From: Nosema muscidifuracis | Lineage: Eukaryota; Microsporidia; Nosematidae | Assembly (NCBI GenBank): GCA_028335825.1 | Contig: JAIOKI010000021.1 | Coordinates: 1 to 64,000, forward strand | Direction: 5' to 3' | Length of the DNA stretch: 64,000 bases | Shown: positions 1-13,244 of the stretch, one piece after another | How the letters are laid out: each line of letters opens with the position of its first letter | Numbering within the stretch: position 1 is the first letter of the stretch | Made by a program: the position numbers and the translations under genes | The notes under the pieces: generated by a model | Databases searched by the model: none | Seen by the model: only the letters and a program-made list of their open reading frames with translations | Told to the model about the DNA's origin: nothing

Positions 1-1342
1 ACCTACCTACCTAACCTACCTACCTACCTACCTACCTACCTACCTACCTACCTACCTACCTACCTACCTACCTACCTACCTACCTACCTACCTACCTACC
101 TACCTACCTACCTACCTACCTAACACTACCTACCTACCTACCTACCTACTACCTACCTACCTAACCTCTACCTACCTACCTACCTAACCTACCTACCTAC
201 CTACCTACCTACCTACCTAACCTACCTAACCTACCTAACCTACCTACCTACCTACCTACCTAACCTACCTACCTAACCTACCTAACCTACCTAACCTACC
301 TAACCTACCTACCTACCTACCTACCTACCTACCCTACCTACCTACCCCTACCTACCTACCTACCTACCTACCTACCTACCTACCTACCTACCTACCTACC
401 TACCTACCTACCTACCTAACCTACCTACCTACCTACCTACCTACCTAACACTACCTACCTAACTACCTACCTACCTACCTAACCTACTACCTACCTACCT
501 ACCTACCTACCTACCTACCTAACCTACCTAACCTACCTACCTACCTACCTAACCTACCTACCTACCTACCTAACCTACCTAACCTACCTACCTACCTACC
601 TACCTACCTACCTACCTAACCTACCTACCTACCTAACCTACCTAACCTACCTACCTAACCTACCTAACCTACCTAACCTACCTAACCTACCTACCTACCT
701 ACCTACCTACCTACCTACCTACCTACCTACCTACCTAACCTACCTACCTACCTACCTAACCTACCTACCTACCTACCTAACCTACCTACCTACCTACCTA
801 CCTACCTACCTACCTACCTACCTACCTAACTACCTAACCTACCTACCTACCTACCTACCTACCTACCTACCTAACCTACCTACCTACCTAACCTACCTAC
901 CTACCTACCTACCTAACCTACCTACCTACCTACCTACCTACCTACCTACCTACCTACCTAACCTACCTACCTACCTACCTACCTAACCTACCTACCTAAC
1001 CTACCTAACCTACCTACCTAACCTACCTACCTACCTACCTAACCTAACCTACCTACCTACCTAACCTACCTACCTACCTACCTACCTACCTACCTACCTA
1101 CCTACCTACCTAACCTACCTACCTAACCTACCTACCTAACCTACCTACCTAACCTACCTACCTACCTACCTAACCTACCTAACCTACCTACCTACCTACC
1201 TACCTAACCTACCTAACCTACCTACCTACCTACCTACCTACCTACCTACCTACCTACCTAACCTACCTACCTACCTACCTACCTACCTACCTACCTACCT
1301 AACCTAACCTACCTACCTACCTACCTCTACCTACCTAACCTA
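1..1342. repeat. Telomeric repeat array, CCTA/CCTAA
   Basis: The array is a near-uninterrupted run of CCTA units with interspersed CCTAA units and rare variants (CCCTA, CTA). The C-rich strand reads 5' to 3' from the left edge, as expected for a left chromosome end, so the G-rich strand is mostly (TAGG)n with some TTAGG. Unique sequence begins just after position 1342. TTAGG-type telomeres are known in microsporidia; dominance of the 4-base TAGG unit is what this sequence shows. The array reaches base 1, so its full length is unknown. Confidence 0.95.
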
Positions 1343-2249
1343 ATATTTCACAATATTTAATTATCTAGAAAATAAAATATTTTTAGATGACGTGTCTTCT
1401 CAGAACAATTATAGATATTTCTAAGAAAAAATTACAAAATATAATTTTTAAATTTAGACATAATAAATATTTATTTCGATTATTATTCAATTTTTTTTAT
1501 ACAGAAGAAGATGAGTAAATGACATTAAATATATTGATGTCAAATGATAATTCTGTCAGGAAGAAATATATATAAGAAATAAATAAAAAATATATTTAAT
1601 ATAATATTAGATATTTTATTTAATTAATAATAATATAAATCTGGATTAATTTGGTGAACTTTTAAACATCATCTCGAAATGTATAACTTCTTTTTTCTAT
1701 TTTATTTTTACCAATTTAATATACGTGATTAAATTATCCATCTGGAATTATTTATGACTTTTAAATATCTTAGAAATAAATACAATTTCGTCTTTTCTTG
1801 ATCAGACCACACTAAAAATATGATTGAAAGAGCAAGAGAATATACAGCCTAATTTTAACAATATTGAAGTGTTTATATTTATTTAAATTCAAGTATTTTT
1901 TTATAAATTTTCAATTTTGTACTATGTAGTAATTAATATAATATCAAAATAATATATTGAAGTATATAATTTACACACTTTTTCACAGTCCTAATGCAAG
2001 TAATACTTCAATGCATAGGGTTTGATATTCTGCTGTTGACTTTGATTAAGGTACCAATACTTAGATGATGCTATTTTTTGAGTTCTGTAATATGTTTTTT
2101 GTGATATTTTTTTTCTTACGTTATAATTTACGTTTCACAAGGAAAAACTAATTATCAGTGTTTTTAGACTATTAAAATCTGTCAAATTATCAAATTTTTT
2201 TATTTGATTTGAGACATGAATTTTTTTATATAAAATCATGTAATTAATT
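1343..2249. other. Telomere-adjacent AT-rich DNA, no supported gene
   Basis: No reading frame with a start signal survives here. A short coding-looking stretch on the minus strand near 1990-2060 (residues STAEYQTL) could be a mobile-element relic, but it is too short to assign. Confidence 0.5.
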
Positions 2250-2651
2250 TTAAAATAATTTATTGAAAGAAATCCATAATTCCTGATTCAAATTATAAAA
2301 ATAATCTTCTAACATTAAAACCACAAAAGGTAGTAAAATTGCAAAACCTAATAGTATATATATGATATAAACTGCTACTCTATGTAAATTACGACTTTGA
2401 TAATAAAACAATATACTCATAATAAATATCAAGATAATTATTGAAATAAAAAAACACAAAATAACTGTAAAATGATCAAGCAAGATATTTTGATCAAGTT
2501 CTGATACATGCTTTATAGTGATATAAGGATCTAAAATGTTTTCAGATAAGTTATATTTTGCATGCAATGTATTTTCATATTCTTGTTCTGACGTTCTGTT
2601 TGTTCAGTATGCTTTATTTAGTATGTTAAGTAGTACAAGAAATGATATCAT
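2250..2651 (-). pseudogene. Small secreted/membrane protein gene with one in-frame TGA
   Basis: This is the gene nearest the telomere. The start at 2651 is chosen because a perfect microsporidian signal, TACCCT, directly abuts the ATG and the first 15 residues (MISFLVLLNILNKAY) look like a signal peptide. Codon 16 is TGA (2604-2606). The same frame then runs open for 117 codons: a polar ectodomain of about 45 residues, two membrane segments (around FTVILCFFISIIILIFIMS and VYIIYILLGFAILLPFVV), and a short cytoplasmic tail. There is no ATG between the TGA and residue L29, so nothing obvious restarts translation. No family was recognised. The rest of the frame is clean, so this is a very young pseudogene, a readthrough gene or a sequence error. 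Confidence 0.6.
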
Positions 2652-3608
2652 AGGGTATGATTAAAAATTTATTTTAGAAAATAACATAAAATTTATATAA
2701 ATGAAACTAATTATATAATAATCATAATCACTAACTTTTATCTATTATTTATAATTTATTTATTCTTACATATTTTATTATTTCAATATTCACAACAGAG
2801 TAATATAAGACCAATATTAAATAAATTATCTGTCTGTCAATGCTAATTTAATATTTGTGATTATTTAAAATATCCATACGTCAAATCATAACAAAATTCT
2901 TCATGAATGAAAAAATAATTATATAAGTAATCTTTGTGTTTAGTATTTTAATTTAACTAATTTTCCATCTAAATGCTATCGATGTCTTTTTCTTCCTAGT
3001 CAAGAGAAATTTTTTATAAAGTATTAATAAGATTCTGGAATGAATATATATTTCAAATTAAATGGTTTATCAATTGATACAATATTTTATTTGTTCAGTA
3101 TTCTATGTAAGATATAACTTAATTTTTCAAAAGATTTTATGATCTTGTCATATTTAATTCTACAGAAGAAACATTTAAACCTTCACATCTTGTAATATTT
3201 ATTATATCAATTCATAAGAAATTTGTAAATTTATCGTCAAGAAGTTTTTCTACGTCAAAGTTTTTAATTAGAACTAGTCAATATACATTCTTTAAAATTT
3301 CTATATAAAATATTTTATATTTATTTTATATGTTTACTATAATAGAGTTTAACATCTAGTTAAGTATTCTGAAAATAATTAAACGTTAAAATTAGAAAGA
3401 AATCAAGTAAAATTTTGGTCTACAACATTAATAATATTTCATTCAAATTTTACTTTAAGTGTAAATTACATTATTCAAATCAAAATTTATTCGTTAGTGA
3501 GTTTATATTTTTATCTCCACCCTTTATTAAAACACTATTTGGTGTTGTTTTATAGTAGAACACAGCATCTTTACATTTACGTGATAGAGGACAGGGATGT
3601 GATTCTAC
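2652..3608. other. Gene-free AT-rich spacer
   Basis: Nothing supported was seen on either strand. A GGGTATG motif at 2653-2659 on the plus strand is the reverse face of the start signal of the preceding gene and leads only to a six-codon frame. Confidence 0.5.
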
Positions 3609-3878
3609 TTAAGCTTTTATATTAAAACCTGTTGGCAAATCTTTTAAGGTGATTTTTTTAAATTCTCCTTCAAATTCTTCAATAATTTTAGTATATTGTG
3701 TATATTTATAATCAATTAATAATATAGGAGCATTTTTAAATCCTTCTTTATTCATTTCTTCAATATAAAAGTCGGTGATATCTTTTAATAAAATAGAATC
3801 AGATTTTAAAATTGTATTTTTTGTCTTTTTAAGATCAGCAGTAAATATAGTTGTAAATAAAATACAAATGATATTCAT
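3609..3878 (-). CDS. Small putative secreted protein, 89 aa
   Basis: The start is supported by the signal TAACCTTAATG. Residues 1-14 (MNIICILFTTIFTA) form a hydrophobic signal peptide with a plausible cleavage site after A14. The mature part is about 75 residues, highly charged and Lys-rich, with no further membrane segment and no cysteine, suggesting a soluble secreted protein. No family was recognised. It is short compared with the large secreted proteins in this window and might be the remaining N-terminal part of a longer ancestor, but the stop region shows no clear continuation. Confidence 0.65.
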   Translation of the reverse strand: MNIICILFTTIFTADLKKTKNTILKSDSILLKDITDFYIEEMNKEGFKNAPILLIDYKYTQYTKIIEEFEGEFKKITLKDLPTGFNIKA

Positions 3879-6800
3879 TAAGGTTAAAAAAATTTATTAT
3901 TTAACATAAAACAAATTAAATTTGACATAATCATAATTCAAATAAATAATTTTAATTTTCTTAGATTTTATTATATATTATTTCATTTTGTGTTTATCTA
4001 AATTAAATTATCTTTTAATTAATTTTTTAAACTTGATATTTTTTTGTATGATAGTATATAAAATATTGTTTACAAAGACATATATTTAAATTATTAATTT
4101 AAACTCAGTGTTTTTACATAAACATATAATTTAATTTTTTTATTGAATCTAAGATCTGATTAATTGATTTATATTCATATATATAAAAGTAATTATTGTA
4201 AAAAATATCATAATTTAAAGTCTCTAGTATTTAATTAAATTCAAAATCATTATTAGTTTCTAAATATATTTCATACACATTTAGTCTTTTTATAGTGCTA
4301 AATAATTTATTTAAATTTTTAATTTATTTTTAAATCAAACAATAAAATTTTCATGTGTAAATAACAAATATTTCTCAATTATCTACACTTTATCAAATTT
4401 ATTATTAATTTACTTCTTATGCTCATTGTGATATAATTTTGACTCTTAGTTACTAATAATGTATTTTTTATAATCAAAGTAAATTATGATAATTATTACA
4501 ATGCTATTTTATAGGATTAATATAATCTTTTGTTTTAATACCATCAATGAATATAGAATTTATAAATATCAATTATTGACTATTCACAATATAATTCATG
4601 TGAGTTGTAAAAATAGACGAGATATGATACATTGATTTTTAAGTAAGAAATTAAACGTATCATTATAAAATATATATTTTCATTTCTCTTTAATATTAAC
4701 AGTCTAAAGATCATTGTAAATTTATAATCATTTTTCTAATCAATATATTTTATTTTTCTAAAAGAAAACATGTGTGTATTTATATCTCTTAATTTCTTCT
4801 CTAGAATGATATTCATATATTTATTAATTCTAATTATTTTCTAGATATTATAATATATTAACAATGTTTAGAACAAATCATCAATACAATTCTTATAATA
4901 TGACAAACATCTCAATTAACACTATGTAAAAGTTTTAAGAAAATATAATTTCAGAAGAATGTTTTACAATACAGATATTTAAAAAAAAAAACAATTTAAC
5001 AAATATGGTAATTTTTATATGATTGTCATAAGTCTATGGATATTATCATGTTAATAATGAAAAATTGAATTATCTAAATAATAATCAATCACATTAACAA
5101 ATGCTAGTAAAATAAATGTAAAATGTAGTACTTAATACTTCTTATTATTTTTATCTATAAATGATATAAATAGTTTATTTTTTATATTGTTTAGGGGTAT
5201 ATCAATACATCGAAAATATTTCACTGATGAGAAATAAATAATTTTTTTGCAATAGATACGAAAATATATATTTTCTCATTTTTAACATCAAAATAGATTT
5301 AAAAACATAAAGCAATAATATATCATTGATTTTTCTATGATATTAATAATTCACATACATTAAATCTATACAAAAATTCTGTTGTTATGATGTTCAATAT
5401 TAGTATTTATTTTTTTACTAAATACACTTAACTTATAAAAGTCTAACACTGATTAATAATTCTATGTTTACGACAAAGTGATATTAAAAAAGATACAATC
5501 ATTACATATTTTATAATATATTAAAATTATCTGATAACAAAATATGAGTTATTATTATCTCATAAATGTTTTCATGACTTTCATAAATTATACTAAATCA
5601 CGATGAAATTGAATGTATAGGAAATATAAAATCGATTAACAATGTGGTATAGATGATCTTGATTTTTTATGGTTCGATAACGAATATTTTAATTTTTCTT
5701 TGATTTTTAAAAACTTCAAGATATAAATTAATACATACTGATATGAATAACAAATTATTAATAATGTTTTAATAAAACTTTTTGCTATTTATGAAGATTT
5801 CGTCAATATATTATGTAAAGTTTATGATTTAAGAGATGGATGTATGAACTAACCTTAGTGTATAGAATTTAATCTGAAGAAAGTATAAAAAGAAATTCAA
5901 ATCATATTGAAAATTACTACAAGTTTATTGATTCTGAAATTATGAACAATAGTCTATCAGCAGTATATATTTTATTCTATGATATTTCTGTCAATAATCT
6001 CAGCTTTATTATTTATTATTTTACTAATTTTAGGATTACAAGATAATATAAAGAATAATATTTTTATTAGACCTACTACTCTAATGATACGTTCTAAATT
6101 TTTTGTATCGAATAAAAAAATTAATATCATGTGAATTATTATGTCCAAATTATTTTTATAAATCTTTATTTTTCATCCCTACAAGATTCTGTCGTATTTA
6201 TCAATAATATTATTTATATAAAAATAAATGTCTATATAAAAGGTCACCATCTTCGACTTTTAAATGTTTTATCATATTTATCAAGTTATATAATTTATTG
6301 ATGTGTTTCATTTCTTCAATTTCATTAAATCCATTATTTATACTTAGTCTTTATATTCATAATCATTTTATATACTTACTATTTCAATACTTATAGCTTG
6401 TAAATTTTATGGTCTTATGAATTGAATCCGATAAAAGATATTTTATGACTATTTTATAGTCTTTCAAGATACAATCTTTCTATAAGGAGTAACGATTTTA
6501 AAAAAAAAAGATACAATATATTAGTTACATTTTTATTCCTTGTATTTATTTTTTTCTATGATATAATAAATCTCTATATTATGTATAAATAAACTTTTAT
6601 TTTTTTTCATTGTTTATTCTTTTTATTGTATATTTCTCTTTGAATTCTCAGTAAAGTCATTTTAAAAATTATATATAGACATCAAATTAAGAAGCTACTT
6701 TCAGTTATCTTATATAATATTATTAATACAAAGTAATTGTTTCTAAAAAATAATTATAATATATAAATTTCTAGTAAGATTAAATTTATAAACTTAATAT

Positions 6801-7036
6801 GTGTAAAAATATACCTTTGTTGATATTCTTATTATTAGTGTTGTTTTTAATAGAATATTGAATTAATGATAGTCTATTTATTCTTATGGAAATTAATAAA
6901 GTAAAAATTAATAGAGAATAAAAATTTTATAAGTATATTTAATAAAGTAAAATAAATGAATAATAGTTAATAAAATTTATTAGTTAACATATAATATTTT
7001 CTTAAATTTATCTTCTAAAATTGTAAATAGACAAAA
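3879..7036. other. 3.2 kb without an intact gene
   Basis: Very AT-rich and full of stops. On the plus strand, 5840-6046 reads as coding in one frame with one interruption (residues such as SEESIKRNSNHIENYYKF) and is preceded by AACCTTA, a decayed start signal. This may be a dead small gene. Nothing else was recognised. Confidence 0.35.
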
Positions 7037-7723
7037 TTATGAAATCTCATCATTTATAATTTTAAAATTATTAGATATTTCATAGTTAACATCATAAAAA
7101 TTTTCAATATTCATGTTATTAAAATCTTCAAAACTACTTCTGGAATATTTATCTTTACGTATTTTTTCAAGCAAATATATTAAAGCTTTCTTAAAAACAG
7201 ACATATATTCTTTTCTATCTGTGCCATCATACCTATATGATTTTAATAGAACGTGTAAGATAGATTTTTCATTAGTAAAATTGAAATTTCCACAGATATC
7301 TCCATAAGTATCAAAAGGTTTACATTTATCCAAAATCTCTTTTTTTTTATTATCAGTAGATCGAATAATAATGTTTAGTTTGCTAGCTAACTCAATCAGA
7401 TGTTTTCTACTTGGATCAAACAATTTGCTATTAAAAAATAATGCAGAAAACATAATACATCCATTAGATTTAATATAATATTCTCTCTGTATACCAGAAT
7501 ATTTAAATCTTTCTGATAGATATAACATATTATCTTCAAATAATTCTTGGGTATTTAGTTTGATTTCTTCTACTAAACTAACTCCATCAAATAAATCAAA
7601 CCTACAAAAGCTAAAAGTATCTAAGAAAATATTATCAGTGATATCTAAAAATTTTCCAAATATATCAAATTCCATCCAATTATCTTTAATTGATAAAACA
7701 CTTGCAAAAAAAATAAAATTCAT
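7037..7723 (-). CDS. Putative secreted protein, 228 aa, unknown family
   Basis: The signal ACCTTATG abuts the start. The N-terminus (MNFIFFASVLSIKDN) is a short signal peptide, after which no membrane segment follows. The body is mixed alpha/beta in composition with scattered Cys (CRFDLF, NGCIMF, KCKPFD, DICGNF) and a Lys/Arg-rich segment near residue 190 (EKIRKDKYSRSSF). No homologue within the window and no known domain were recognised. Its intact frame among decayed DNA and its canonical start signal argue that it is a live gene. Secretion is inferred only from the N-terminus. Confidence 0.75.
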   Translation of the reverse strand: MNFIFFASVLSIKDNWMEFDIFGKFLDITDNIFLDTFSFCRFDLFDGVSLVEEIKLNTQELFEDNMLYLSERFKYSGIQREYYIKSNGCIMFSALFFNSKLFDPSRKHLIELASKLNIIIRSTDNKKKEILDKCKPFDTYGDICGNFNFTNEKSILHVLLKSYRYDGTDRKEYMSVFKKALIYLLEKIRKDKYSRSSFEDFNNMNIENFYDVNYEISNNFKIINDEIS

Positions 7724-8555
7724 AAGGTAAAAAATTTAAAATCTTTAGGTAATGAATTAAAAATAAACAAAATTTAATGTCTAATGTAATAAATTTAATA
7801 ATATAAAATTTATTTCTTTATATAGTAAATTAAATTTTATATTTGAGTAATATATTAAATAATATAATATTTAATATATTTATGTAATTCTAATTAATAA
7901 AATTTAATATCTTTGAGTATAAATTAAATAATATAATATTTAATTTATTTACGTGATTTCATTATGAAAAAAGAAATTGATTTTCTATTTAAATAAACTT
8001 TTTTATACACTCTTCTATTTAGTATGAAATATGTAAAGATCAAAGTATTATTAATATAGGATAGTTACAATTAGATATTTCTAAGTCAATAATACAAATG
8101 TGTAATTTATAATATTTTCTTAAGTAATTTTAATTTTAACTAAAAGATTTTTTATTCTCAATAAGTCTATTATAATATTAAAGATATATATTATATTTGT
8201 AAATAGACTTATTGTTTTATTTTCTTAAAATTTTACATTTCGACTTTTTTTTATTTGATATCCTAATATATTATATGAATCTTTTCATAATTACTAATAA
8301 AATATAGAATATATGAGATTATTTTAATTTTTTTACATAAGAATTATAATAATATCCAAAATTATATTTTCATAATACTTCTAAATTATTCTTTGAAGAT
8401 TATATTTATTCATATGTTAAAATATGAAACTATATTGACAATAATAATTCCAAGATTTATTACTGAAGCTTATTTAATATACATGATGCAATCTTTCGGG
8501 TCAATAATATCATAATATAAATAAAAGATAATGATATCATTATATTTTAACATGC
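7724..8555. other. Gene-free AT-rich spacer
   Basis: Only low-complexity A/T sequence was seen. Short repeated motifs (TTAATAATATAATATTTAAT-like) occur around 7840-7960, immediately upstream of the secreted-protein gene. Confidence 0.4.
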
Positions 8556-8930
8556 TTGAAAATAGAATATTCAGATGTGAGATTTTAAAACCAGATAAAA
8601 TAAATGATACACTTAAAAACCTTCATCTAGTCTGTGAAAAAGTTCAACTGACAGATACTGTAATTTGACATTTTATTCATTCTTCATATTTTCTATATTT
8701 CACTCTTTTATGTTTATCATCAATCAAATTAATTCATGATAATTTAGATCATGTTAAGACCAAGAATATATTTTATATATAAAATACTGACCATTTCAAG
8801 AATTTTATTCATCCCTTCTTATATACTAAAGGCTTTGCTATAATTAATCATAATTCTAGACTAATTGATATTGAATATCATATACTAATGAGAATAAGTT
8901 CTAAATTATATCTAATAATAACCTATTATT
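8556..8930 (+). mobile_element. Possible retroelement integrase fossil
   Basis: A plus-strand stretch resembles the zinc-binding N-terminal part of a retroelement integrase (an HDNLDH-like segment followed by a KTKNI segment). It is broken, with several interruptions, has no visible LTRs and looks old. The assignment rests on motif resemblance only. Confidence 0.25.
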
Positions 8931-9006
8931 TATGAATATAATAATTTCACTTATATAATATTCAAGTATATACTAATTTTTTATTGGTCATTTGAATAGA
9001 AAAGAT

Positions 9007-9230
9007 CTCATCAAAAATTAAGTAAATATGATAAGGAAAAAGAATATAAAGACTTTAATTAATTAATTTTATCTGGTAAATTAAATATAAATAACGAAGC
9101 ATAAGATATTATAAAAAATTATTTTAATCAAGAATTTCAAAATAATTATACTTTTTTAGATTTATTATTATAGTGTTTATCTTTTGGGATTCATCTTGAT
9201 AAGTTATATAATGTTAGTTGAGGTTTGTTA
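9007..9230 (+). pseudogene. Unidentified coding relic
   Basis: One plus-strand frame carries clearly protein-like sequence (SKYDKEKEYKDF, SGKLNINNEA, NYFNQEFQNNYTFLDLLL, CLSFGIHLDKLYNVS) interrupted by about five stops (TAA, TAA, TAG, TGA, TAA), most of them where Gln or Arg would be natural, as expected from C-to-T decay. No family was recognised. It is not continuous with the integrase-like stretch upstream in an obvious way. Confidence 0.4.
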
Positions 9231-10483
9231 TAATAATAAAATTACTCTAATTTATACTTATACAGAAGTTTTATTGACTAATTCATATTAGATAGTTTTT
9301 CAATTTAATAGTTATATCATAATTTTCTAAATATGATTTAATAAAGAAAGAACCTATTTATTCCAATTCTCAGATATATATTTATTTCTATGAATATTAA
9401 TAACCTTGTAATATTTAATTTATAAACTAATATAAACAAAGTTTCTGATAATTATGAAAACTTGAATTATAATTTCTCTTTCATAGCAGTATTAAGTTTT
9501 AATATTATTTTTATATAAATAGTCTTCTCATATATATCATATATATGTAATTAATTTTATACATATAATATTACAAATAAGTACATATTTAAATACAATT
9601 ATCTCATCCTGATCTATTATCACATCATCGACTAAAGAGAGTAATAGTTATCTCAATTAATTAGCCAATATTATAATTATAATCTTCTTAATTTTAAATA
9701 TTTACATTTATAAATAACAATAATAAGATAAATTTTTTATACAAAAATAGCAATTAATAAAATCACGGATTCTAAAACATTTTATTTTCATTATTATATT
9801 TTATGAAATAACTCTAGATATTACTGATTAAGTCATATATTTCTTGTTAAGTGTTTATAAAATTTACTATTTAGACGTAAAATTAAACTTATATATGACC
9901 ATATTAATTCTCTTGCACATGAATTATTCAAAAATAAACTAGTTAGATAAAAATATAACAGAATATTTTTAATTAGCTTATCAATGTAATTTGAACAGAT
10001 GTCATTCTAAATGTGTCTTAAGTTTATAGAAATATACCAATATAGTTGTTTATATAATACATATTTTTTATTCTCTTCAATTATTAATTTTCTATATATA
10101 TATACCCCAGTGAGGAGACAAAAAAGTGAAGAAATTAGTATAAATAAAAAATATTTGTTTTATATTGTATTCTAAGTATCATCAAAACTCAGAGTTTTTT
10201 CTGCTTCATAATAAATATTTAAATAATTTTCTTATTATTGATATCTATAATCATGATATTATTTATAAAGAGGCTGTAAATCTGTAATGAAAAAGTAAAT
10301 AGTATAAAAAGATACTAAAATATATAATATATCATTTTAATAAATAATTTTATTAATTCTTAATAAATGGAAACAAATCATATTCAATATAATAATTTTA
10401 TCAATGAAGAGAAAAATTAAATATTAAATACATAGAATAATATTCAATAATCTAAATATTTTGTTATATTTGAAAATCTCCAA

Positions 10484-10556
10484 GGTTCTAGTGTAATGGT
10501 AATTAGCATTACATTGACTTATTAATACAATTGTTTAGTTGTATATAATTAGACTT
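10484..10556 (+). pseudogene. tRNA-Gln-like relic
   Basis: The sequence begins GGTTCTA and continues with GTGTAATGGT, the acceptor and D-loop opening typical of eukaryotic tRNA-Gln. It then has a GACTT...AAT...C anticodon-arm-like stretch and ends with TAGACTT, a damaged complement of GGTTCTA, at a spacing of 73 bases. The T-arm consensus GGTTCRA is absent and the anticodon position is not TTG. It is therefore a decayed tRNA or a tRNA-derived fragment, not a working gene. Confidence 0.35.
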
Positions 10557-12639
10557 TATATCTGAATAATATAAGAAGATATTTATATAAATACATATCT
10601 ATATCTTATTATCATTCTATTCTAATTTGACATTTAAATTTAATTAATTCACATGTCATTAGGATAATATTATTTAATAAGTTCAAATCATGTTTAAAAT
10701 AATTTTATAGTCTATAATATTAATTTATATATCTTTTATAGAATTATAGCATTTATTTTCTTACCCTCGATATAATAAGAATATTTAATGAATGTTTGAA
10801 ATTCAATTTTACTTATTTTATATATATATAAAAACTTTACGATTCTTGAATATTTTTACCCTAGTATATTAGCATCATATAAAAGTATTTTAATCAATAT
10901 ATAATTTGCTATATGTGTTTTTTAAATTTAATATATTCTGATTGGAGTAGTAAATAATTACTTATATATCGGGATATTTAATTATATTTTGGTTCATCCT
11001 CTTTTCAACTCATTTTAATATATCATAGACATGACATTGATTACTGACAAGATTTAGAAACACATGATAGAACTCTAAAAATTAAAAGTTATTATATTAG
11101 ACTAGTTTTCTTTATTAACTCATTTGACATTTCAAAATGTATTCATCTGACAATAAATATACTTATTATTATTAGATTTATAATTTATTTACTCCTATTG
11201 ACAAAAATTATATTTATTTTTTTTTTATATAATAGATACAATCATAAACTTTAGTTAATTAAAAAGATTATATTAAGTTTTAATAAATCATAAATTGATT
11301 AGTACTTATACTTATGAAATATGTAAATTATAATTTAATTAATGTATCATCTTAAGAAGATATATCACTAGTTTTTAAAAATATAATTAATTCTGAATTC
11401 TTGTATTATATTTTATATATACATATGAATAATATTTATTTTCAATCATAAATTTATTGATCCCTTTTATGTAAAATAAAGATTAACTGAAGTATTATAT
11501 ATTCAATTATAGGATAATATAAAACGAAAATATAAAAAATTTATAATATATAAATATTGTAATGGTATATCATAAAAGATCGATATTAGAAGCTAAATGA
11601 AGTATAATTATTGTAATTGATATTTATTAATATTTTTAATTTATTTTCTTTTTACATGTGATAGATTATCTTAAATTTTATCCCTCATTAAGTATGACTG
11701 AAGATAATTTTATTATTTTAAAATGATAATTAATTTCAATAATAAAATATCTGATTTTTATAGATGAAGATCATTAATTAAAAGTCGTTATATAGGTAAA
11801 TATTTTTTATATATTATTTTGTGCACCATAATAAGTTTATAAATTTTCATTTTTTATCTAATGTCTAATTTTTATGTTCTATATGTATGAATATATTTGA
11901 TAATAATTCTATGGAGCATATTATTAATATTATTTAGATTCATACACATAATAAATATACTATCATATTTTTTGATATTATCTATATATAGTGATGAATA
12001 TCTGGCTTTAATAATCTAAGAAAAGTCGAAGTAGCAAAGAAAACAAGTATAACTTGTTAACTAATCATTCTAAATATAAAATGAAGATTATACATAGCAT
12101 AATAAATGTGTTACTTTATACAATCAAATTATAGTAGAATTCAGAAGTAATTTAAATACTCCAGAAAACCTTAATATATACATTAGTAGAACACTCACCA
12201 TATTAGATACAACAAGTGAAGATGTATCAATTGAGAAATCTATAAAATATAAATAAGTTTAATTATTTCTAAATTAATTTATATATAACTAATCATATAT
12301 TATAAACTCTTACTAAAAATCTAATTTTTATAATTTTATTCTTTTGAAAAGATGATCTATATAATATTATAAGAAATAGATATAGCCCATCACTATATAG
12401 AAAATTTTATAATATTATATTGACATACTAAATATTATTTAAATTATACTTTCTTAATGTTTATTGTGGAGATTTAAGTCAGATTAAACATATTGATTTT
12501 AATATTCTAGATTAAACTTTTTTGTTCTCAGAACAAGTATGTAATTTTATTATTATGGTTAACAATATATAAATGTCAAATTTTAAACTTTTTATATATA
12601 TGGATACTATTTCGTTAAAAGATTAATTCACATATGTCT
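10557..12639. other. 2 kb without an intact gene
   Basis: Stops are dense on both strands. TTTTTACCCTA at 10853-10863 is a start-signal look-alike with no ATG after it. A 39-codon open stretch on the plus strand at 12135-12255 reads as protein (EFRSNLNTPENLN) and may be another small relic. Confidence 0.35.
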
Positions 12640-13002
12640 GTATCTTCCACAGTAAAGAAGTATTGGTCGAGAATAAATATCTAAACATGTAAGAAAATAA
12701 TTTCAATTTATAAATCAATGACATTATGAATCAGTCAATCTTTAATTTTCTAGCTTAAATGAATATACTCATACTAAATATAAAAAATTATCCTTATATC
12801 TTTGAACAACAAACTTTTAATGTTAAATAATTATATAATGAATGATCATCTACTGACGTATTTTGGCTAATAGAAGGTGTTGAGAAATAAATGAAATACA
12901 TCAATGATATAATAAAATTACTAAAATTTATTGAGATGAATCATAGTGAAGATATTACTAATAGATTTTCATATCACAAATATAATATCAAAGAGATATA
13001 AT
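12640..13002 (+). pseudogene. Coding relic, perhaps MULE transposase C-terminus
   Basis: From 12846 one plus-strand frame reads SSTDVFWLIEGVEK, a TAA, then MKYINDIIKLLKFIEMN, with protein-like pieces upstream (LVENKYLNM, NDIMNQSINFLA). The order of an Asn-rich segment, an FWLIEG-type segment and a basic/acidic helix resembles the C-terminal end of MULE or FLYWCH-type transposases, but no catalytic residue is visible. It is broken at several places. The assignment is tentative. Confidence 0.35.
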
Positions 13003-13244
13003 AATAAAGACTTATGAAGAAAACAATAAAGGTAAGTTTTTAGATGATATCTTTGAGTGTGTATTAAGAAAATACATTTTGTATTTTATATCATTGAAAT
13101 AATTTCTATACTTCTAGAATATTATATCCATTCAATATATTTCTCTAACTTTCATTGATATCATGATTTAAAATAATTATTATCCTTCTTACTTTTTTAA
13201 TATTTAATGATGTGGTTATTAGTAAAAATATTAAGTCTAATTAT

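Noticed and set aside
1-1342. CRISPR-like or coding interpretation of the regular repeat
   Set aside because: The units are 4-5 bases with no spacers and sit at a sequence end, so it is a telomere.
2250-2567. Start at 2567 for the telomere-proximal gene
   Set aside because: That codon is TTG. The perfect signal and ATG at 2651 in the same frame are a better origin.
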